DNA from: an uncultured Bacteroidales bacterium
Lineage (GTDB): Bacteria > Bacteroidota > Bacteroidia > Bacteroidales > UBA932
DNA length: 51,287 bases
Assembly: GCA_934691625.1 (NCBI GenBank)
Contig: CAKUTA010000016.1
Location: forward strand, 1-51,287
Direction of reading: 5' to 3'
The position numbers and the translations under genes are program-made. The notes below the pieces were generated by a model that saw only the letters and a program-made list of their open reading frames with translations, was not told the origin of the DNA and made no database searches. This document shows, in pieces, positions 41,914-51,150 of the stretch (its first letter is position 1; each line of letters starts with the position of its first letter).

Positions 41914-44196
41914 CTAGAGCGGATCCACATCCAGGCAGATGCGCCCCTGACAGGAATGCGCCACGCCGAAACGACGGACAAGATCCGCCAGCTTCCGCTT
42001 GTTCCCTGCAAGACTCCTATCTTTCTTCAGGCTCACACGTATATTCCTTATATACATATCGGACTGCCTGTCCACAGACGGGGAATATGGCCCCAGGACA
42101 GAGACAGGCATTGCAGTATTCTGCACAAATCCTGCCATACCTGCCCCGAACGCAGAACGGATTGAGTCAGCAAGTTCCGAGGAGAGCCTCACGAGCCTGT
42201 CTTCAGACTGGTCTTTCAGAATCACTTTCACGATCCTGGAAAACGGCGGATACCCGAAAGAGAATCTCTCCTCCATCATGCTGTCCATCAACGCATCCCC
42301 TGCGGCAGTATTGTCCTCTGGAGGATTGAACATCCGATAGACCGGATGGTCTGGATGCGATGTCTGCACGACAAGGAGTCCACGGCGCCCACGACGTCCG
42401 CTCCTTCCCCGGAACTGCTCCAGAAGCTGGACAGCACGTTCATCAGCCCTGAAATCCTGCTGACCGAGAAGCGAGTCCGCCTGTATAACGGCGACAAGCG
42501 ACAATCCGTCGAAATCAAACCCCTTGGCTAAGATCTGGGTCCCGACAAGGATATCAATCTTCTTCCGGCTGAAATCCCGGATAATTCCATCCTCCTTCCC
42601 TGCCACCATAGCAGTATCACTGTCAAGGCGTGCAATCCTGGCTGATGGGAACAATGCCGCGGCTTCTTCCTCTATCTTCTGGGTCCCAGCACCAAGAGGT
42701 TCCATGGCGGCTCCGCATTTATGGCACACCCCTGTATATTCTGTCCGCCATCCGCAATAGTGGCACAGCAGTATTCCCTCGTGCCTATGCCAGCTCAACG
42801 GAACATTGCAATGCGGACAGCGAGGGATATCTCCGCACGCCGAGCACTGTACAGCAGGCGAATACGACCGTCTTCCTCGAAGTATAAGCACCTGTCCGCC
42901 GCAAGAAAGGGCATCATTGATATGCGAAATCAGCTTGTACGAGAAATTTCCGGACATTCCACGTTTCCGCTTCTCCGCCGACGTATCAATGATTTCCACT
43001 TCAGCGTCCACGGAGCCGAAATAACGGCTGCGGAGCTCCACTTTGTCCATTCTTCCTGTACGGCAGTTGTACAGCGACTCCAGCGATGGGGTCGCTGTCC
43101 CGAGCAATATATCCGCACCGGTTATCCGCGCCAGCATAAGAGCCGTATCACGTCCATTATACCTCGGTGCCGGAGCATCCTGCTTGTACGATGTCTCATG
43201 TTCCTCGTCCACAACGATAAGTCCGAGATCATGATGCGGAAGGAACAACGCAGAGCGGGTCCCGAGCACGACATAGCGCCCGGCACGCACATCCGCGGCG
43301 ATCTCCTGCCTCCTGGCAGCAGTCTCCTTAGAATGAAATGTATATAAGATGTTTCCGAACACTTTTCCAAGGCGTTCCTCCAGCTGCCGGCTCACAGCGA
43401 TCTCAGGTATGAGATACAGGACATTACGACCGCTTTTCAATGTTTCAATAGCCAGTGTTTCATATATTTCCGTCTTGCCAGAGCCAGTAACCCCGTGAAG
43501 AAGCACAGGTGTATGCCTCGCAAATGCTCTCTTGATTTCATCCAATGCCGTATTCTGAATGCCGCTAAGGGAAAAGCCGGCATTTTCAGGGACATGTACA
43601 GTTCCTGAATCAGTGTCACGGCCATCGGCAAGAAGTGCATCAATCTCACTCGACAGTGCATCAGCCTGCGTCTCATACCGCGCCTTCGCCTCCAGATACT
43701 TTTTCCTGGTATCATCTTTCCTGGCTTTATCTGCCAGCTCCATGTAGCGCGTGGCGCTCCTCATAAGCCTGTCCTTCCGTATATTCAGAGCTGAGGCCTT
43801 ACGTTCCAGCATCATTGAACGTCTGGCAGACAGGCGTGCGTGCGCCATCTCCATATTTATCTTGACCGCAGGATATGCAGCCTTATATACATCCCCTATT
43901 GTACATAGATAATAGTCCGCGACGAATCGCCACAATTTCAGCTCATCCATGGAAACCGGCCATAGACCGTCCGCGACAGAAAGCACAGGCAGAATTCTTC
44001 TTTCATCCACTTCAGGCCTGATCCCGGCAGCACTGACCACGCCTATGTATGTTTTCCCGGAAAAACGCACAGACACCCTAGTCCCGGCAGCTACAGATTC
44101 CGCCCCGTCCATCCCTGACGGCAGATAATAGCACGGCTCCCACTCCAGCCTGAGAGGAAGGATCACCGACACATATATTTTATCTTTTTCCACCAT
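41914..44196 (-). CDS. priA: primosomal protein N' (replication restart helicase PriA)
   Basis: A 760-residue superfamily 2 helicase that reloads the replisome at stalled forks. Motifs: Walker A GVTGSGKTE (235-243), DEEH box VVDEEHETSYKQ, an inserted Zn-binding domain with paired Cys (CSACGDIPRCPHC, then CHYCGW and CHKCG), and C-terminal helicase motifs QFRGRSGRRGRRG. The N-terminal 3'-end-binding domain (YVSVILPLRLEW) is complete. The ATG at 44196 fits. It precedes parA on the same strand with 103 nt between. No unusual features. Confidence 0.97.
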   Translation of the reverse strand: MVEKDKIYVSVILPLRLEWEPCYYLPSGMDGAESVAAGTRVSVRFSGKTYIGVVSAAGIRPEVDERRILPVLSVADGLWPVSMDELKLWRFVADYYLCTIGDVYKAAYPAVKINMEMAHARLSARRSMMLERKASALNIRKDRLMRSATRYMELADKARKDDTRKKYLEAKARYETQADALSSEIDALLADGRDTDSGTVHVPENAGFSLSGIQNTALDEIKRAFARHTPVLLHGVTGSGKTEIYETLAIETLKSGRNVLYLIPEIAVSRQLEERLGKVFGNILYTFHSKETAARRQEIAADVRAGRYVVLGTRSALFLPHHDLGLIVVDEEHETSYKQDAPAPRYNGRDTALMLARITGADILLGTATPSLESLYNCRTGRMDKVELRSRYFGSVDAEVEIIDTSAEKRKRGMSGNFSYKLISHINDALSCGGQVLILRGRRSYSPAVQCSACGDIPRCPHCNVPLSWHRHEGILLCHYCGWRTEYTGVCHKCGAAMEPLGAGTQKIEEEAAALFPSARIARLDSDTAMVAGKEDGIIRDFSRKKIDILVGTQILAKGFDFDGLSLVAVIQADSLLGQQDFRADERAVQLLEQFRGRSGRRGRRGLLVVQTSHPDHPVYRMFNPPEDNTAAGDALMDSMMEERFSFGYPPFSRIVKVILKDQSEDRLVRLSSELADSIRSAFGAGMAGFVQNTAMPVSVLGPYSPSVDRQSDMYIRNIRVSLKKDRSLAGNKRKLADLVRRFGVAHSCQGRICLDVDPL

Positions 44197-44255
44197 CGCA
44201 ATGCGAATTTACAAACAAAATCACTATTCCATAGAACAGTTCTCACCAAATCACC

Positions 44256-44263
44256 TATATTTG
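44256..44263 (+). promoter_or_regulatory. -7 element of the LRR gene
   Basis: TATATTTG at 44256-44263 is a perfect -7 element, 17 nt before the ATG at 44281. No good -33 box is seen. Confidence 0.5.
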
Positions 44264-44280
44264 CCCAATAAGATTAATAT

Positions 44281-45009
44281 ATGACAATGACAGAACAGGA
44301 ACTAGACATATTTCCAGAGGCACTGCGCAACGCGCTGGCGGTAGAGAGCGCAGCTACAGATGCCGAACTCGCATCAGATGACTGGGACAGCGAGAACAAC
44401 TGCAGCTACAGCGCCGACGGCACCAGGCTGCTTGACGCGGAAAACTTCCCCGACGAGGTTACAGTAAGGGAAGGGACCAGGATCATCTGCGACAATGTCT
44501 TTTCTTTTCAGGACTACATGGCGGAAGACCACCCCATAGGAAGCGACATTCCTGAAGACGAGAGAGTCTCATTCCTCGACAAGATACACCTCCCGTCAAC
44601 CGTGGAGCACATAGGAGAGGCAGCATTCAAGGAATGCTGATGGCTAAGGCGCATTGCCCTGCCGACTTCCCTTCTTACAATCCGCGACAATGCATTCTAC
44701 GGATGCTGGGAATTGAAGCAGATCGGACTTCCGGCAAGACTTCTCTCGCTTGGAGAAGGAGCATTCTGCGAGTGCTTCTCGCTTGAGAAGATCCGCCTGA
44801 ATAAAGGCCTTATGGTAATCGGGACTGGAGCTTTTGCATTCTGCGAGTCGCTGAAAGAGATCACTCTCCCCAAGGGAATCATTGCAATAGGTGCGGACGT
44901 CTTCGACGGATGCAGGAAACTGAAGAAAATCTATATCCCGTCAGGCACGGCTGACATATACAAGGAAGCCCTCCCGGAAAAGCAGCACCGCCTCCTGAAA
45001 GAAGTCTAG
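44281..45009 (+). pseudogene. leucine-rich-repeat (BspA/LRR_5) protein with in-frame TGA
   Basis: One frame of 243 codons encodes a protein with repeats of the BspA type: EHIGEAAFKEC, TIRDNAFYGCWELKQIGLP, SLGEGAFCECFSLEKIRL, VIGTGAFAFCESLKEITLP and AIGADVFDGCRKLKKIYIP. A TGA at 44638-44640 breaks it after the fourth residue of the AFKEC repeat, exactly where a repeat would have Ser or a similar residue (C-x-WLRRIALP). The remainder, 122 codons, stays open and keeps the repeat register. A single C-to-G change (TCA to TGA) would explain it. The protein has no signal peptide and a 55-residue acidic N-terminus. It may be a pseudogene, a sequencing error, or a readthrough case. Confidence 0.7.
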
Positions 45010-45014
45010 GACTG

Positions 45015-46913
45015 TCAGAAGTCATACATAAGCTGCACCTTAAGCTCCGCCTTTGCCGGGCGCAGCTTCTTCTGGCCGGGAGAAAGCCATGGCGTGTCAG
45101 TGAATCCTGCCCTCAGATAAGTTTTCAGCGTACTGGCCTTTCGATGCGCAGTCATTGCCTTCCCGTAAGATCCGCCAAAACGGAACCTGGCTCTGGCTAC
45201 GGCAGACAAGGCATATCCACGCCCATAATAAGCCGGGACATTGAAACTTCCTGGGGCGTCACGCTCATATACATATATCCGGTCATCCCAGCTGTCCGCA
45301 ATGAAAATTGTCCCGCGCAGGAAAAAAGCGCCGACACGCCCCAGGAAGCCCTCCTCAGCATAGATCAGTCCGGCTATAGACCTGGCATACAGGACTTCCG
45401 TTCTCCAGTTCGTCTGCCAGGCTCCATACCCCCACATGATATCCGCCCTGACATCTGTACGGAATGCGGTCCCATAGTTTCTCCACCTTCCCTGGAACTT
45501 CATCAAGGCTGACACATCCGAAGAAATCCTTAGCGGGCACATAATCAGCACCTTCACCTGCTGTCTGGCGGTTTCAGCCTGTCTTGCCCAGTCCGCCGTC
45601 AACGATTTATCAGAATAGGACAGCCCGGCAGAAGCCCCCGCCTCCCCTTTATTTCCAGACCAGGCACGCACCGGGGCGCACCATGCAAGACCGTAACCAG
45701 CAGATATATATCGTCCGGACAATGCCATTTTCCATTGTTCTCCAGCCGGAGCCACAAAGCCAGCCGAAGCAGACGGTTTCAATGAACATATATCGAAAGC
45801 TGTTTCCCCGAACAGTTCCACACCATGTATGCAGAAACGGGCATCGGCAGAGACCTTGGAGAATGGAATGCACCAGCTTTTTCCAACAATAGGCATCTGC
45901 TTTTCCTCATGGTCGCATACCCTGCCGAACAAGCCGTATGCTGTCGCGGAGACTTGCCCATGCCTTGAATACCATGACAGATTTGCACCATGCAGCATAT
46001 CCGGAACCAGCGCCACCCCATCTTCCATCCAGCGCCTAAACCCCGGAAAAGACGAGAATGCAGACAATGAGAATTTTCCAAGCTCTAAAGACATTGCCGC
46101 GCCTCTCATGCTGGAGGAAGCTGATAATGAATATGATGGCGATATTCCAGACGGGCGTTTCCAGAATGACTCCAGAGAATTCACGCCAGCCATCGAGAAT
46201 CCTGTCCACAACGCCATCCCCTGCCCGAAGCGCAACGAATAGTCACCAACAATGATCCTGCCGGCATGATGCCTGCCATAGAATGCGGCAAAACCTGAAC
46301 CACGTGACGGCAACGGAGATTTCACCCCATAATCTCTACGTAGAGATATTCCGGCATCAGATCTGCCTGGGGCATCTGCCCTGTATTTCAATGTCCAGCT
46401 CCAGTCCGTATCCGCACCGGTACCGTCAAACGGGATCGCAGCCTTACCTGATTCATTGACATTCAAAGAATTGCGGATAGCAGGCCTATAATCAGAGGAT
46501 TTTCCGGGCAATGCCCTTGATACGAATGATATAAATAGGGACATAGCCTCAGCCGATTCCTTTCCGAAGCCGTCCACATCTGCCAGCTCGTGCACTGACA
46601 GTATGTCTCCGCAACGTGAGCGGTAATCCAGCAGAGAGACCACCTGATATTGCGTCATCAGCCCTGAGGCCTCCAGACAGGCACGTCCTGCAAGATTGAT
46701 TTCCACCGGTGACTCCGAAAGAGCCCACCAGCGCTCCATCTCGTCTTCAGTCAAAGCCGATTCATCGGCTGCGCCTGTAAGGAACAACACAGCCTTCAAG
46801 ATAGTGTCATTTCCAGGTTCTTCACACATTGATACATAGCGGGAGGCATGCGCCAGAGAAGCAAGGCACATGAGAGCGGCAGTCGCGGAAGACCACAATT
46901 TTTTCATTTTCAT
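45015..46913 (-). CDS. helix-hairpin-helix protein with C-terminal outer-membrane beta-barrel
   Basis: This 632-residue protein starts with a signal peptide (LWSSATAALMCLASLAHA). Residues about 70-135 hold tandem HhH motifs like those of ComEA (INLAGRACLEASGLMTQYQV and VHELADVDGFGKESAEAM). The rest, about 480 residues, alternates amphipathic strands (GRIIVGDYSLRFGQGMALW, ISAGYGLAWCAPVRAW) and ends in KVQLMYDF, the typical outer-membrane-barrel terminus with final Phe. Proteins of this layout are conserved in Bacteroidales and have been discussed in connection with DNA or surface processes, but no function is established. It is convergent with the LRR gene (5 nt apart) and divergent from hpt. 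Confidence 0.88.
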   Translation of the reverse strand: MKMKKLWSSATAALMCLASLAHASRYVSMCEEPGNDTILKAVLFLTGAADESALTEDEMERWWALSESPVEINLAGRACLEASGLMTQYQVVSLLDYRSRCGDILSVHELADVDGFGKESAEAMSLFISFVSRALPGKSSDYRPAIRNSLNVNESGKAAIPFDGTGADTDWSWTLKYRADAPGRSDAGISLRRDYGVKSPLPSRGSGFAAFYGRHHAGRIIVGDYSLRFGQGMALWTGFSMAGVNSLESFWKRPSGISPSYSLSASSSMRGAAMSLELGKFSLSAFSSFPGFRRWMEDGVALVPDMLHGANLSWYSRHGQVSATAYGLFGRVCDHEEKQMPIVGKSWCIPFSKVSADARFCIHGVELFGETAFDICSLKPSASAGFVAPAGEQWKMALSGRYISAGYGLAWCAPVRAWSGNKGEAGASAGLSYSDKSLTADWARQAETARQQVKVLIMCPLRISSDVSALMKFQGRWRNYGTAFRTDVRADIMWGYGAWQTNWRTEVLYARSIAGLIYAEEGFLGRVGAFFLRGTIFIADSWDDRIYVYERDAPGSFNVPAYYGRGYALSAVARARFRFGGSYGKAMTAHRKASTLKTYLRAGFTDTPWLSPGQKKLRPAKAELKVQLMYDF

Positions 46914-47042
46914 AGGCTCAATGTTCTACTTAAATAATAAACAATCGGCCGTTTCTGATCCGCATAGTGCTTGCAAGGCGCAATATAGGAATATTTTTCA
47001 TAAGATTCCAGTGAATGCGGAAATTTTCTGACTTTTTTATGC

Positions 47043-47050
47043 TAATTTTG
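47043..47050 (+). promoter_or_regulatory. -7 element of hpt-adk
   Basis: TAATTTTG at 47043-47050 is a perfect -7 element with a short spacer of about 16 nt to the ATG at 47067, which argues for that ATG rather than the TTG at 47055. Confidence 0.55.
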
Positions 47051-47066
47051 CGCTTTGACTATATTC

Positions 47067-47618
47067 ATGAAAATGAAAAAGATTACTTTATTCGACAAGA
47101 CATTCAGACCTTTTATCTCTAATGAGGAGCTGGAGAAGGCCATTGACAAGGTAGCAGAAAGGATCAATGCCGACTACAGCAGCTATGATGAGCCACCTGT
47201 ACTCCTGTGCATCCTGAACGGTTCAATCATGTTCACAGCAGAGCTTATGAAGCGTCTTGATTTCGACTGCGAACTTATCTCCATGAAACTTTCATCCTAC
47301 AGCGGGACAGAATCTACAGGAAATGTACGCCAGATAATGGGCATGACCGGCGACATACGGGGAAAGCGTGTCATTGTGGTGGAGGACATTGTAGATACAG
47401 GCAACACCATCGTGGATCTATCCAGAATCGTGAAGGGAAAAGGTGCAATCGACTGCAAGATCTGCACAATGCTCCTGAAGCCGGAGGTATATAAGAAAGA
47501 CGTGAAGCTTGACTATGTCGCCATGGAGATCCCGAACAAGTTCATTGTCGGTTTCGGCCTGGACTACAACGAGCTTGGGCGCAACTACAAGGACATCTAC
47601 ATTCTTGACGAGGAATAA
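47067..47618 (+). CDS. hpt: hypoxanthine(-guanine) phosphoribosyltransferase
   Basis: A 183-residue purine-salvage phosphoribosyltransferase converting hypoxanthine or guanine with PRPP to IMP or GMP. The PRPP-binding motif is VVEDIVDTGNTIVDL, the pyrophosphate-binding segment is CILNGSIMFTAEL, and the catalytic Asp lies in EDIVD. The C-terminal GFGLDYNELGRN contacts the base. The ATG at 47067 (next ATG 47073) follows a -7 element. It precedes adk with 36 nt between, forming the hpt-adk pair common in Bacteroidales. Confidence 0.96.
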   Translation: MKMKKITLFDKTFRPFISNEELEKAIDKVAERINADYSSYDEPPVLLCILNGSIMFTAELMKRLDFDCELISMKLSSYSGTESTGNVRQIMGMTGDIRGKRVIVVEDIVDTGNTIVDLSRIVKGKGAIDCKICTMLLKPEVYKKDVKLDYVAMEIPNKFIVGFGLDYNELGRNYKDIYILDEE

Positions 47619-47654
47619 ACCCGGAAGATATCCGGATAATATAACAGATATATT

Positions 47655-48227
47655 ATGAAGTATTACATTCTTTTCGGGCCTCCGGGAGCAGGAAAAGGCA
47701 CCCAGGCCAGTGCAATGGTTGAAAAATATAATCTCCGCCACCTTTCCACAGGAGAGCTTCTCCGCAAGGAGATAGCTGAAGGCACAGAGCTAGGCAAGAA
47801 GGCGAAGTCGCTTATCGACGCAGGCTCCCTCGTTCCTGATGAAGTCGTTGAAGGAATGATTGACAATGCTTTCAAGACAATCAAAGGTGTTGACGGATTC
47901 CTTCTTGACGGCTTTCCAAGGACAATCGCACAGGCTGAAGTCCTCGACAAGATGCTCGCCGCCGGCAATGAGGGCGTCACTTCTGTAATTTCCATCATGA
48001 TCCCTGACGAGATGATCAAGGAGCGCATCCGCCACAGAGCTTCAATCGAAGGCCGTGCCGATGATGCAAAGGAAGATACAATCAACAACAGGATCAAGAC
48101 ATATCATGAAAAGACCGAGCCTCTTGTAGATTTCTACAGGAAAGCCGGCAAATATGAAGAGATCGACGGAACCGGAAGCATTGAAGATGTACGCGATTCC
48201 ATCTTCTCAGTCATGGACAAATTCTAG
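47655..48227 (+). CDS. adk: adenylate kinase
   Basis: A 190-residue adenylate kinase that interconverts ATP + AMP and 2 ADP. Walker A GPPGAGKGTQ (9-18), the AMP-binding LSTGELLR, the NMP loop LLDGFPRT, and a short LID without the zinc Cys set (ERIRHRASIEGRADD). It belongs to the short form found in Bacteroidales. Co-transcribed with hpt and closed by a strong terminator at 48251. Confidence 0.97.
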   Translation: MKYYILFGPPGAGKGTQASAMVEKYNLRHLSTGELLRKEIAEGTELGKKAKSLIDAGSLVPDEVVEGMIDNAFKTIKGVDGFLLDGFPRTIAQAEVLDKMLAAGNEGVTSVISIMIPDEMIKERIRHRASIEGRADDAKEDTINNRIKTYHEKTEPLVDFYRKAGKYEEIDGTGSIEDVRDSIFSVMDKF

Positions 48228-48250
48228 AAATTCACGCATACAGCTACAGA

Positions 48251-48275
48251 AGACCGGTTTTTGCCGGTCTTTTTC
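48251..48275 (+). terminator. rho-independent terminator of hpt-adk
   Basis: A perfect 7-bp stem AGACCGG (48251-48257) with CCGGTCT (48264-48270), loop TTTTTG, followed by TTTT. It lies 23 nt after the adk stop and 5 nt before the convergent MATE stop. Confidence 0.88.
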
Positions 48276-48279
48276 TGTA

Positions 48280-49665
48280 TTACGCTGCCATTGTCCCGGA
48301 CTGACCTGTAGAACGGCCCTCAGACGCCGGATGCCAGCGACGGAATATTATAAACCACGCTGTCATGACGAGGGTTCCTGTCACTATCCACGACATAGGA
48401 TAGACCCTGAGCAGATTTCCGAAACCCGGGAAATGCGGAGCCACAGCATAAACCCAGACAAGACGAAGGACACATGTCCCGAAGACGGTGAACAATGTCG
48501 GAAGAAGCGAATATCCCATTCCCCTGAGGCATGAGCCCGCGATTTCATAAGTGCATATAAGCACATGATATGCAAGCACATGATGAAGCCTCAGCCTTCC
48601 GAACACATGCACATCAGGATCGGTGGAGAAAAGGTTCAGGAAGAAGTCGTCCTGCGACACGAACAGCCAGTTAAGGATAATGCACACTATCACACTGACA
48701 GACATGCAGATACGGAAGATGCGGCGTACACGTTCCTTATTTCCCGCACCATAGTTCTGGCCGATGAAGCTGATCGCCGCCCCATTGAATGCTTCCACCA
48801 CATAGTAGCAGTAGAATTCGAAGGTCAGAGCCGCTGCTGAGCCAGCAATAGCCGCTGAACCATAGCTGTTTATCGCAGACTGTACGGCGACATTGGAGAT
48901 GGAGAATATGACACCCTGCAACCCTGCAGGCACGCCAATCTGTATCATTCTCTTCAGTTCCTTCCAGTGAATTTTCATTGCCCGCGGATGAATCCTATAT
49001 GGCTCTGGCTCGCGGTGAAGCATCATGACAATCATGAATGCACTCAACGCATTGGCAATGCCCGTTGCTATAGCAACGCCCTCCACCCCCATGTGGAAGC
49101 AGATGACAAATACAAGATTGAAGACAGTATTGACAATGCCGGCGGCAATGAGGATATACAGAGGCCGTCTGGTGTCTCCCCTGCTCCGTAGAATTGCGGC
49201 GCCGAAATTATATATCATTATGAAAGGCATGCCGAGGAAATAGATACGCAGATACATCACTGCCATGTCCAGAACCTTGTCAGGCGTCCCCATCCATGTC
49301 AATATAGGCCTGGCGACAGCCACGCCAAGGAACAGCAGGAAGAATCCGCATATCAATGACACCAGGACTATAGTGCTGATGGCCTTTCTTATACCGCCCT
49401 GGTCATTCTGTCCTATATGATTGGCAATCACGACATTGGCTCCCATGGAAAGCCCCAGGAACAGGTTCACCAGCAGGCTGATGACAGGAGCATTGCTGCC
49501 GACAGCCGCAAGAGCCTCGCTGCTCGCATAATGTCCTACCACTGCGACATCGACCGAGTTGAAGAGCTGCTGGAGAACGCTGCTCGCAGCCAGAGGAAGT
49601 GCAAAAAGAAGGATCTTGCCCAGAAGCGGGCCATGCAGCATATCAATATCTTTACTCATACTCAT
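48280..49665 (-). CDS. MATE-family multidrug/cation antiporter
   Basis: This 461-residue protein has twelve predicted membrane segments in two homologous halves, with the MATE signatures LPLAASSVLQQLFNSVDVAVVG and the second-half IQIGVPAGLQGVIFSISNVAVQ. It should export a cationic drug, toxin or metabolite using Na+ or H+; the substrate cannot be read. ATGs at 49665 and 49659 are both possible starts. A candidate -7 element TAAATTTG (complement of 49737-49744) lies upstream in the region shared with the divergent HD-AlkD gene. It ends 5 nt from the adk terminator. Confidence 0.93.
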   Translation of the reverse strand: MSMSKDIDMLHGPLLGKILLFALPLAASSVLQQLFNSVDVAVVGHYASSEALAAVGSNAPVISLLVNLFLGLSMGANVVIANHIGQNDQGGIRKAISTIVLVSLICGFFLLFLGVAVARPILTWMGTPDKVLDMAVMYLRIYFLGMPFIMIYNFGAAILRSRGDTRRPLYILIAAGIVNTVFNLVFVICFHMGVEGVAIATGIANALSAFMIVMMLHREPEPYRIHPRAMKIHWKELKRMIQIGVPAGLQGVIFSISNVAVQSAINSYGSAAIAGSAAALTFEFYCYYVVEAFNGAAISFIGQNYGAGNKERVRRIFRICMSVSVIVCIILNWLFVSQDDFFLNLFSTDPDVHVFGRLRLHHVLAYHVLICTYEIAGSCLRGMGYSLLPTLFTVFGTCVLRLVWVYAVAPHFPGFGNLLRVYPMSWIVTGTLVMTAWFIIFRRWHPASEGRSTGQSGTMAA

Positions 49666-49736
49666 CTTTTTCTATATCAGCATCTCGCAGGAAGATGTCC
49701 TTATTTCTCCGGAAAGGGCAAAATCCTGAAAGGCGG

Positions 49737-49744
49737 CAAATTTA
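49737..49744 (-). promoter_or_regulatory. -7 element of the MATE gene
   Basis: The complement of 49737-49744 is TAAATTTG, a perfect -7 element 72 nt upstream of the MATE ATG. No good -33 box. Confidence 0.4.
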
Positions 49745-49799
49745 CAGCATTTTATGAAAAAGCGGATATGAATCTTCGTGAAATCTGCGGAACATATTG

Positions 49800-49807
49800 T
49801 AATTTTG
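49800..49807 (+). promoter_or_regulatory. -7 element of the HD-AlkD gene
   Basis: TAATTTTG at 49800-49807, 20 nt before the ATG at 49828, is a perfect -7 element with a TTCG-like -33 at about 49775. It supports the downstream start. Confidence 0.5.
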
Positions 49808-49827
49808 AAAGAATAACGGTTTACACG

Positions 49828-51150
49828 ATGCAGGACGGACTGATAGAATACATTGAAAAGGAGATAATTCCGAGATATGCTGAATTTGACGCTGCCCATA
49901 AGGAGGATCATGCGAGAAGCGTGATCGCGCAGAGCCAGAAGCTGGCAAGATACTACGATGTGAAACCTGAACTGCTGTATGCCGCGGCTGCGTACCATGA
50001 TCTCGGGCTCTGCAAAGGCAGGGAGCATCATCACATGGAGTCCGGAAAGATCATACGTGGCGATGCGATGCTGAGGAAATGGTTTTCCGAAGATGAAATC
50101 GAGATTATCGCACAGGCTGCAGAGGATCACAGGGCGTCCAATGAGAATCCTCCGAGAAGCATCTACGGAAAGATAATAGCCGAATCCGACAGGCTCATTG
50201 ATCCGGGGACTGTCCTGCGGAGAACTGTACAGTACGGTTTCTCGCATTATCCTGAAATGAGCCGCAAGCAGATGTGGGACAGAGCATTGAGTCATCTGAA
50301 CGCAAAATATGCCGAAGGCGGGTATCTCAGGCTATGGATTCCGGAATCGGACAATGCAGCAAGACTGGCGGAGCTGAGACGCATAATTTCGGACAAGAAG
50401 GAGCTGAGGCGGCGTTTCGACGAGCTGTACCGCATGGAAGAATACGGCCCAGCAATATCCCCGCGTTTTCTTAATGAAGAAAAATACCGCACAGGACATT
50501 GCAGAATAGTCAATGCTAAACCAGGAACCGAAATAATGGGGCTGCACACGCCCGAGATGAAGGATTTTGCCAAGGAGATGGCACAACGCGAAGACTGGAG
50601 AGAATCCTTGCACGATCTTGAGGACAATTTCATGTCCAGCCCTCTTTCGCATGAGGAAATCAGCATCTGGGGCCTCTGCATTGACTATGTGAAATGCGAC
50701 ATTGAAGAAAGGCTTGAATTCTTCCGGCATTTTCTTCCTGCCATCGACAACTGGGCGAACTGCGATACAGTCTGCTGCAATGCCAAGTGGGCAGGCAAAA
50801 CTGACGCCGAGGATGCGGTATGGTCCTTCATACTCAGATGCATGGCAGCCGAAGGCGAATTCACAAGAAGAACCGGGATTATCCTGACATTGTGCTATTT
50901 CCTAGATGACAGGCATATTGACCGAAGCCTTCATGCACTCATGTCAATGCATCTGCAGCCTGAAGAGCCATATTATGTACAGATGGGAGTCGCCTGGCTT
51001 CTTGCGACAGCTCTCGCCAAGCATCCGGACAAGACCAGGAACTTCGTGTCTTCAGCGGACTCTGGTATCCCTCAGGACATCATCAAGATGTACGTGCGCA
51101 AGGCAAGGGAATCTTTCATCACCAGAAATACCGCTGCCCTGAAACATTAA
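49828..51150 (+). CDS. HD-domain hydrolase fused to AlkD-like DNA-alkylation-repair domain
   Basis: A 440-residue protein with two unrelated modules. Residues about 1-190 form an HD metal-dependent phosphohydrolase: H24, H28, the central AAYHDLG (H57-D58) and HHMESGKII. Residues about 230-440 form an AlkC/AlkD-type HEAT-like domain (DNA_alkylation family) with EEISIWGLCIDYV, the diagnostic NWANCD (308-313) and helical repeats KWAGKTDAEDAVWSFILR and VAWLLATALAKHP. AlkD-type enzymes excise N3- and N7-alkylpurines. The combination in one chain is unusual. The frame is open to 49417, but a -7 element at 49800-49807 and the fold boundary support the ATG at 49828. After its stop at 51150 the remaining 137 nt hold nothing recognised. 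Confidence 0.88.
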   Translation: MQDGLIEYIEKEIIPRYAEFDAAHKEDHARSVIAQSQKLARYYDVKPELLYAAAAYHDLGLCKGREHHHMESGKIIRGDAMLRKWFSEDEIEIIAQAAEDHRASNENPPRSIYGKIIAESDRLIDPGTVLRRTVQYGFSHYPEMSRKQMWDRALSHLNAKYAEGGYLRLWIPESDNAARLAELRRIISDKKELRRRFDELYRMEEYGPAISPRFLNEEKYRTGHCRIVNAKPGTEIMGLHTPEMKDFAKEMAQREDWRESLHDLEDNFMSSPLSHEEISIWGLCIDYVKCDIEERLEFFRHFLPAIDNWANCDTVCCNAKWAGKTDAEDAVWSFILRCMAAEGEFTRRTGIILTLCYFLDDRHIDRSLHALMSMHLQPEEPYYVQMGVAWLLATALAKHPDKTRNFVSSADSGIPQDIIKMYVRKARESFITRNTAALKH

